Below, piece by piece: positions 60,644 through 64,000 of a stretch of DNA of 64,000 nt. Numbering within the stretch: the first letter of the stretch is position 1; every line of letters begins with the position of its first letter. The DNA is from Chitinibacter sp. FCG-7 (GTDB lineage: Bacteria; Pseudomonadota; Gammaproteobacteria; Burkholderiales; Chitinibacteraceae): positions 558,001 to 622,000 of the forward strand of contig NZ_CP157355.1 of NCBI RefSeq assembly GCF_040047665.1. Direction: 5' to 3'. Position numbers and translations under genes: made by a program. Below the pieces are notes generated by a model, which did no database searches, was not told the DNA's origin, and saw only the letters and a list, made by a program, of their open reading frames with translations.

Positions 60644-62182
60644 TTAATGCCCTTGATCGGATATATCGGGCAGCTGGCGGCGGATGGCCAGTAGCTCATC
60701 GTAATGGCTGAGTGCCAGATCGACCAGCGTAGGGTCAAAGTGTCGGCCGCGCTCGCTACGCACCAGCGCAATAATCGCCGCATCGTCCCACGGCTCCTTG
60801 TACGCGCGGCGTGAACCGAGGGCGTCGATGACGTCGACAATCGCCATAATCCGGGCCTCGATGGCGATTTGTTCACCCGCCAGCCCACGCGGATAACCGC
60901 TGCCATCCCATTTTTCATGATGTTCTCTGGCGATGATCGCGCCCATTTTGGCAATAACGCGCTTGGTTTTTTTCAGCAGCTGATAACCCAGCTCGGCATG
61001 AGTCTGCATAATGGCCCATTCGGCCGCGTCCAGTTTGCCATGCTTGTGCAGGATATGCTCGGGGATGCCGATCTTGCCAATATCGTGCAAGGGCGATGCG
61101 TAACGGATGGTTTCGCAAAACTCGGCCGACATCCCTAGTTTTTGCGCCAGCAATTCGCACATCAGCGCCACGCGACGAACATGCATGCCAGTTTCTTTTG
61201 AGCGCTGCTCAATCGCGTCACCAATCACCAGCAGCAGCTCTTTTTGCGTTTCCTGGATGTTTTCCTTGGTGTAGAGCGACTCGAAAATCAGCGCGACATT
61301 GCTGGCAAACATTTGCAGCAGCTTGGTTTGCAGCGCATCCAGCGGCTGATTCAGGCTGGCATAGAGCACATTTGACGAGCTTTCACCCACCTGGAAACGG
61401 GCCAAGAACGCCGCGCCCGGCAGATGATTATCGCCGCCCGCATTGACGTAATTGACCAGCTCGCGCACATGATCCGGCAGCACGGGCGTACTTAAATCAT
61501 CCTGCACCGAGATATTCTCGCCGGTGGCGGCCAGCACATGATTGACTTTGTCGCCGTACAGATCGACCGATTGCGACACCAGATAGACCTCGCTGCTCTG
61601 GATATTCAAAAGATCAAGCAGCTGCTGCAAAACCGCCGAGCCAAACTGGTGCAAGGTGCGGCTGCGGAGCACGGCTTGCGACGAGGCAATGACTTTTTCC
61701 ATGCCGTGCTGGGTATTGCGGATGGTGACTATATCGCGGTAAGAGCGGATAGCGGCGTAAATACAGGTTTTGAGCTTGATATTGGTCAGCTCGGTTTTGG
61801 CTTTGTAGTCGTTGATATCATATTCCTGAATCACGACTTCTTCAGGATGCTGATTGGCCTGCCCGGTGCGCAGGATAATGCGCAGTGAATGATTTTTCAT
61901 TTCGGAGCGGATGCGCTCGACCAGCTCCAGCCCCGCTTCGGGCGACTCCATCACCACATCAATAAAAGCCACCGCCACGTCCGGGTGCATGCTGAGCAAT
62001 TCATAGCCGCTGCGGGCACTATCGGCGTACAGCAGTTCAAGCGGTCGCCCGTCCACTTTGACGCGCGAGAGCGATAAACGGGTAACTTCAAAAATATCAC
62101 GTTCGTCATCAATCACCACCACTTTCCAGGGCGGCAAGATCTCGTTCACAGTTGATGTCGATTCGGGAAGTAAAAAATCCAT
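60644..62182 (-). CDS. Response regulator with DUF3369 and HD-GYP domains
   Basis: Encodes 512 aa. The N-terminal receiver has DDE after strand 1 (VVVIDDERDI) and phosphoacceptor Asp75 in VAFIDVVMES. A DUF3369 domain covers about 150-310. The HD-GYP domain follows with HDIGKIGIPEHIL and REHHEKWDGSGYPRGL, both intact. It is predicted to degrade c-di-GMP when phosphorylated. The cognate kinase is not adjacent. Together with the HD-GYP at 41714 it gives two c-di-GMP phosphodiesterases in 64 kb. Confidence 0.94.
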   Translation of the reverse strand: MDFLLPESTSTVNEILPPWKVVVIDDERDIFEVTRLSLSRVKVDGRPLELLYADSARSGYELLSMHPDVAVAFIDVVMESPEAGLELVERIRSEMKNHSLRIILRTGQANQHPEEVVIQEYDINDYKAKTELTNIKLKTCIYAAIRSYRDIVTIRNTQHGMEKVIASSQAVLRSRTLHQFGSAVLQQLLDLLNIQSSEVYLVSQSVDLYGDKVNHVLAATGENISVQDDLSTPVLPDHVRELVNYVNAGGDNHLPGAAFLARFQVGESSSNVLYASLNQPLDALQTKLLQMFASNVALIFESLYTKENIQETQKELLLVIGDAIEQRSKETGMHVRRVALMCELLAQKLGMSAEFCETIRYASPLHDIGKIGIPEHILHKHGKLDAAEWAIMQTHAELGYQLLKKTKRVIAKMGAIIAREHHEKWDGSGYPRGLAGEQIAIEARIMAIVDVIDALGSRRAYKEPWDDAAIIALVRSERGRHFDPTLVDLALSHYDELLAIRRQLPDISDQGH

Positions 62183-62268
62183 GACAAAGCTGATCTACCG
62201 GAATATCGACTCTTTAGCATAGCCTGAAGCTGACAAATTGCGAGCATCCAGCGGGACATTCATACGCG

Positions 62269-62712
62269 TCAAAACCGCTTCATCGGCACAAAACGAATGC
62301 CGGTATCGCTAAGCTGCTCGGCACCAATCGGCATAAAGCCATAGCGCATATAGGCGTTGACGCTATTGAGGCTGGCGTTGACTGTGAGCAAGCGCTGCTG
62401 TGCATCAGCTGCACGGATCAGCGCTCGGCCAACGCCACGGCTTTGAAATTCGGGCAGCACAAATAACAGTGCAATATGCGAGTCGGCGCGTGCCTGCAGC
62501 ACGCCAATGATGGTGTTTTGAATCACCGCCACATGGCACAGACCGCCCACCGCATCGCGCGCGCGGATTTCGCTGGCTTGAGCAAAGAGCCTAAATTGCT
62601 CGATGCCAGCAGTGCTTTGATATTGCGCTGCAAGGTGCAGGAACGAAGCCCAGACCACCTCGGCAGCGCGCTCGTACTCGGAAAATTCAATCTCGCGGAT
62701 TTCTAATGCCAT
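62269..62712 (-). CDS. GNAT-family N-acetyltransferase
   Basis: Encodes 147 aa. The acetyl-CoA site is seen in ALLFVLPEFQSRGVGRALIRAA, with strand 4 just before it and VNASLNSVNAYMRYGFMPIGAEQ after. Substrate is unknown. It is 14 bp downstream of tldD on the same strand, so the two are likely cotranscribed. Confidence 0.9.
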   Translation of the reverse strand: MALEIREIEFSEYERAAEVVWASFLHLAAQYQSTAGIEQFRLFAQASEIRARDAVGGLCHVAVIQNTIIGVLQARADSHIALLFVLPEFQSRGVGRALIRAADAQQRLLTVNASLNSVNAYMRYGFMPIGAEQLSDTGIRFVPMKRF

Positions 62713-62726
62713 CTTCGATCCAGTAC

Positions 62727-64000
62727 TTAGCCCGCAGTGCCGCCAACGGTCAGGCCACCGTCGATGCGCAACGTCGGTTGCCCCACGCCCACCGGCACGC
62801 TTTGGCCGTCTTTACCGCAAGTACCCACGCCCGGATCAAGCGCCATATCATTGCCGATCATTGACACGCGCGTTAGCACGTCTGGCCCATTGCCAATCAG
62901 CGTTGCGCCTTTCACCGGATACAGCATTTTGCCGTTTTCGACGTACCACGCCTCAGCGGCCGAGAACACAAATTTGCCGCTGGTAATATCGACCTGCCCG
63001 CCGCCAAAGTTAACGGCATAGAGGCCTCGCTCAATCGAAGCGATAATTTCGGCAGGGTCTTTATCGCCGTTTTCCATCAGCGTATTGGTCATGCGCGGCA
63101 TCGTGATATGCGCGTAGCTTTCGCGCCGACCGTTGCCGGTAGCTGGCATGCCCATCAGGCGCGCATTCAGGCTGTCTTGCAAATAGCCTTGCAAAATGCC
63201 GTCTTCGATCAACACGGTGCGTTGCGTTGGGTTGCCTTCGTCGTCAATATTGAGCGAGCCACGACGATCAGCAATCGTGCCATCATCAACCACTGTTACG
63301 CCTTTAGCTGCGACGCGCTGGCCGATTTTGCCGGCAAACGCCGAGCTGCCCTTGCGGTTAAAATCGCCTTCCAAGCCGTGGCCAATCGCTTCGTGCAGCA
63401 AAATGCCGGGCCAACCACTGCCAAGCACCACGGTCATTTCTCCAGCCGGAGCAGGACGCGCATCGAGATTGAGCACCGCTTGATCGACCGCGCGTTTGGC
63501 GTAATCGAGCAGCACCGCGTCGGTGAAATAGGCGTAATCAAAACGGCCACCGCCACCGGCACTACCCTGCTCGCGTTGGCCGTTTTGCTCGATGATCACA
63601 TTGATCGATAGGCGGCATAGCGGGCGCACATCGGCCGCGCGATGTCCGTCGTGGCGGGCGATATAAATCACTTCATATTCACTGGCAAGGCTCGCCATCA
63701 CCTGCACCACGCGCGGGTCCAGACTACGCGCGATTTGCTCGATTTTTTCCAGCAGCGCCACTTTGGCTGCTTCATCCAGGCTTGCCAGTGGATCTTTAGG
63801 GGTATAGAGCTGCAGCCCTTGCTGCTTCTTGGCGAAGGGAGCAATACCCTGCCCGCCTTGCCGACCAATTGCGCGCGTGGCTTGTGCGGCTTGGTTCAAA
63901 GCGGCGAGGCTGATGTCGTCCGAGTAGGCAAAGGCGGTTTTTTCGCCGCTGATCGCGCGCACGCCAACGCCCTGGTCGATGTTAAAGCTACCCGATTTCA
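62727..64000 (-). CDS. tldD: TldD metalloprotease, 5' end outside the window
   Basis: At least 424 aa are inside the window; the frame continues past base 64000 ([16 protein letters not shown]), so the true start is beyond. TldD pairs with TldE (PmbA) in a zinc protease that matures peptides such as microcin B17 and CcdA. The zinc motif is [18 protein letters not shown], and GSGWPGILL and [19 protein letters not shown] are typical. The C-terminus [20 protein letters not shown] is complete. A 50-bp palindrome-like stretch lies in the poorly conserved region near 63800. Confidence 0.95.
   Translation of the reverse strand, partial: KSGSFNIDQGVGVRAISGEKTAFAYSDDISLAALNQAAQATRAIGRQGGQGIAPFAKKQQGLQLYTPKDPLASLDEAAKVALLEKIEQIARSLDPRVVQVMASLASEYEVIYIARHDGHRAADVRPLCRLSINVIIEQNGQREQGSAGGGGRFDYAYFTDAVLLDYAKRAVDQAVLNLDARPAPAGEMTVVLGSGWPGILLHEAIGHGLEGDFNRKGSSAFAGKIGQRVAAKGVTVVDDGTIADRRGSLNIDDEGNPTQRTVLIEDGILQGYLQDSLNARLMGMPATGNGRRESYAHITMPRMTNTLMENGDKDPAEIIASIERGLYAVNFGGGQVDITSGKFVFSAAEAWYVENGKMLYPVKGATLIGNGPDVLTRVSMIGNDMALDPGVGTCGKDGQSVPVGVGQPTLRIDGGLTVGGTAG
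63800..63849 (+). repeat. Possible divergent 50-bp copy of the palindromic repeat in tldD
   Basis: Starts GGGTATAGAG and ends GAGCAATACCC, but is 50 bp rather than 49. It lies in a variable stretch of TldD ([18 protein letters not shown]). Coding sequence is intact, so it could be chance or a tolerated insertion. Confidence 0.4.

Overview
The window looks like chromosome of a Gram-negative betaproteobacterium, most likely order Neisseriales (Chitinibacteraceae-like). The basis is overall protein character, the orn-pncC and relA/rsgA housekeeping genes, TolC/RND envelope systems and moderately high GC. The genus is an inference only. About 60 protein genes and one tRNA-Arg(CCU) are supported; no phage, CRISPR array, rRNA or intact insertion sequence was seen.

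Layout. 1-3.4 kb: an outer-membrane barrel protein followed by a LytS-type kinase and a LytTR regulator. 3.4-3.7 kb: a MITE-like element with 22-bp imperfect inverted ends. 3.7-12.1 kb: a signalling and secretion locus with an OmpR regulator, a LysM-FecR protein, a CHASE2 histidine kinase, a TolC protein fused to an NTF2-like domain, a LuxR regulator with a degenerate receiver, and a GntR regulator. 12.2-22.6 kb: housekeeping genes (pncC, orn, M48 protease, carbinolamine dehydratase, rsgA, DUF2062 protein, relA, chemoreceptor, pyk). 22.8-24.5 kb: tRNA-Arg, then amtB behind an excellent sigma-54 promoter with an NtrC-like site. 24.5-31.7 kb: a heavy-metal RND efflux operon with two extra periplasmic proteins and a His-rich secreted protein. 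31.7-37.5 kb: lrgAB, a small protein, murI, a SulP transporter, a spermidine-synthase-like protein and an alpha/beta hydrolase. 37.5-39.0 kb: a decayed accessory patch holding a C12 tract and a beta-propeller-like gene split by one extra base. 39.1-45 kb: 5-oxoprolinase pxpBCA, then an HD-GYP protein and a hybrid kinase. 45-50.3 kb: queG, tsaE, amiC, a HAD phosphatase, glutathione peroxidase and carbonic anhydrase. 50.5-54.9 kb: cytochrome b561, two YceI proteins, a UPF0114 protein, then a divergent LysR/pirin pair. 55.1-64 kb: SGNH esterase, aldo/keto reductase, TraB-like lipoprotein, YejK-like protein, two small proteins, an HD-GYP response regulator, a GNAT protein and the 3' part of tldD.

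The most unusual signal is a dispersed 49-bp palindromic repeat. Each copy starts GGGTAT and ends ATACCC (or close), with exactly 49 bp in eleven copies and a possible 50-bp copy inside tldD. The ends pair, the centre varies, and most copies lie within about 20 bp of a stop codon, often between convergent genes. At two sites a (GGTGTGA)n tandem array lies between a stop codon and the 49-bp copy. A second result is a 17-bp palindrome shared by the b561 promoter and the LysR/pirin intergenic region, which suggests one LysR regulon.
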